DNA of 64,000 nt from Plutella xylostella (lineage: Eukaryota > Arthropoda > Insecta > Lepidoptera > Plutellidae). The stretch covers positions 754,001 to 818,000 of the forward strand of contig NC_064004.1 of assembly GCF_932276165.1 (NCBI RefSeq). Direction: 5' to 3'. Shown piece by piece: positions 63,669-64,000 of the stretch. A program made the position numbers and the translations under genes. Every line of letters starts with the position of its first letter. The stretch's first letter is position 1. The notes under the pieces were generated by a model. It saw only the letters and a program-made list of their open reading frames with translations, was not told the origin of the DNA and did not search any database.

Positions 63669-64000
63669 ATGTGATGAGGGACGAGTGTAAAAAGTGTCAA
63701 AATGGATTTTGCGTGAATTATTTGTGAAACTGTTTTAATATGTTTAGTTTTTGTAGTTTACACTGTGCCACATCTGCGGGCAGGCGTTTATACAGAACTG
63801 CAGTCTGAAGGCGCATCTGAAGAGCCAACACCCGGAGTACGGGTAAATGTGTTTAGTGACGAGTGTGAATAGAGTAGAAATGGATTTCGAGTGAATTGTA
63901 AAGCATTTATTTGAGAAACTGTTTTAATATGTTTAGTTTTTGTAGTTTACACAATGTGACATCTGCGGACAGGCCTTCATACAAAACTGCAGTCTGAAAG
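63591..64000 (+). repeat. Tandem copies of the last zinc finger and 3' flank of locus 3
   Basis: The segment starting CACATCTGCGGGCAGGC at 63591 (finger 10, HPEYG stop and 3' UTR) recurs at 63769 and, cut by the window edge, at 63958. Units are 178 and 189 bp. Copies 2 and 3 keep an open finger frame (CHIC and CDIC, QAFIQNCSLK), and copy 2 ends with the same stop. Each is preceded by TTTAGTTTTTGTAG, a possible acceptor. Confidence 0.8.

Overview
The window is insect DNA, almost certainly from a moth or butterfly (Lepidoptera). It is AT-rich, has short introns with GT-AG borders, and carries repeat types typical of lepidopteran genomes: tRNA-derived SINEs, Lep1-like elements, RTE- and CR1/Jockey-type LINE pieces, and hAT and mariner MITEs. 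The species cannot be named from the sequence. I see no bacterial, viral, rRNA, CRISPR or functional tRNA feature.

The main content is a cluster of ZAD-C2H2 zinc-finger transcription factor genes (ZAD-ZNF family). Locus 1 (minus strand, 38734 down to 1 and beyond the left edge) has four short 5' exons (E1-E4, 38734-35965). They encode the two halves of one ZAD dimerisation domain, an acidic linker and a Lys/Ala-rich basic linker. Downstream lies an array of at least 17 large exons (T1-T17, 32060 to 1). Each begins at a polypyrimidine-AG acceptor and encodes 4 to 10 zinc fingers; T1-T16 end in their own stop codon and T17 runs off the window. All 17 acceptors have the phase (2 nt, then codons) that matches the single E4 donor (ends ..AGA G|GT). 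The 16 complete exons all have a length of 2 modulo 3, no second ZAD exon occurs in the array, and some exons are only 95, 119 or 162 bp apart. The simplest reading is one transcription unit that joins one ZAD module to any of 17 or more alternative zinc-finger 3' ends. That is the architecture of Drosophila lola or mod(mdg4), here with a ZAD in place of a BTB domain. Transcript evidence is needed to prove it.

Locus 2 (plus strand, 39458-44482) starts about 720 bp from locus 1, head-to-head, and is a conventional five-exon ZAD-ZNF gene of 542 residues. Locus 3 (plus strand, 47739-63668) is a seven-exon ZAD-ZNF gene of 547 residues whose introns are filled with nested transposable elements. 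Its last finger is followed by further tandem copies that run off the right edge. All three loci share a phase-0 ZAD1/ZAD2 junction and phase-1 joins around the linkers.

The terminal exon array shows birth and death: group A (T13-T17, with T1 similar), B (T9-T12), C (T6-T8), D (T3-T5) and the divergent T2. There are recent segmental duplications (T8/T7/T6), a gene-conversion tract in T6, truncated exons (T14, T15) and decayed exon scraps near 13.9 and 26.9 kb. The repeats include hAT MITEs with perfect 8-bp target duplications, a LINE inside a LINE carrying a MULE-like insert (49.0-55.8 kb), and a 1.75-kb mariner-type foldback with arms of about 0.8 kb (58.4-60.2 kb).
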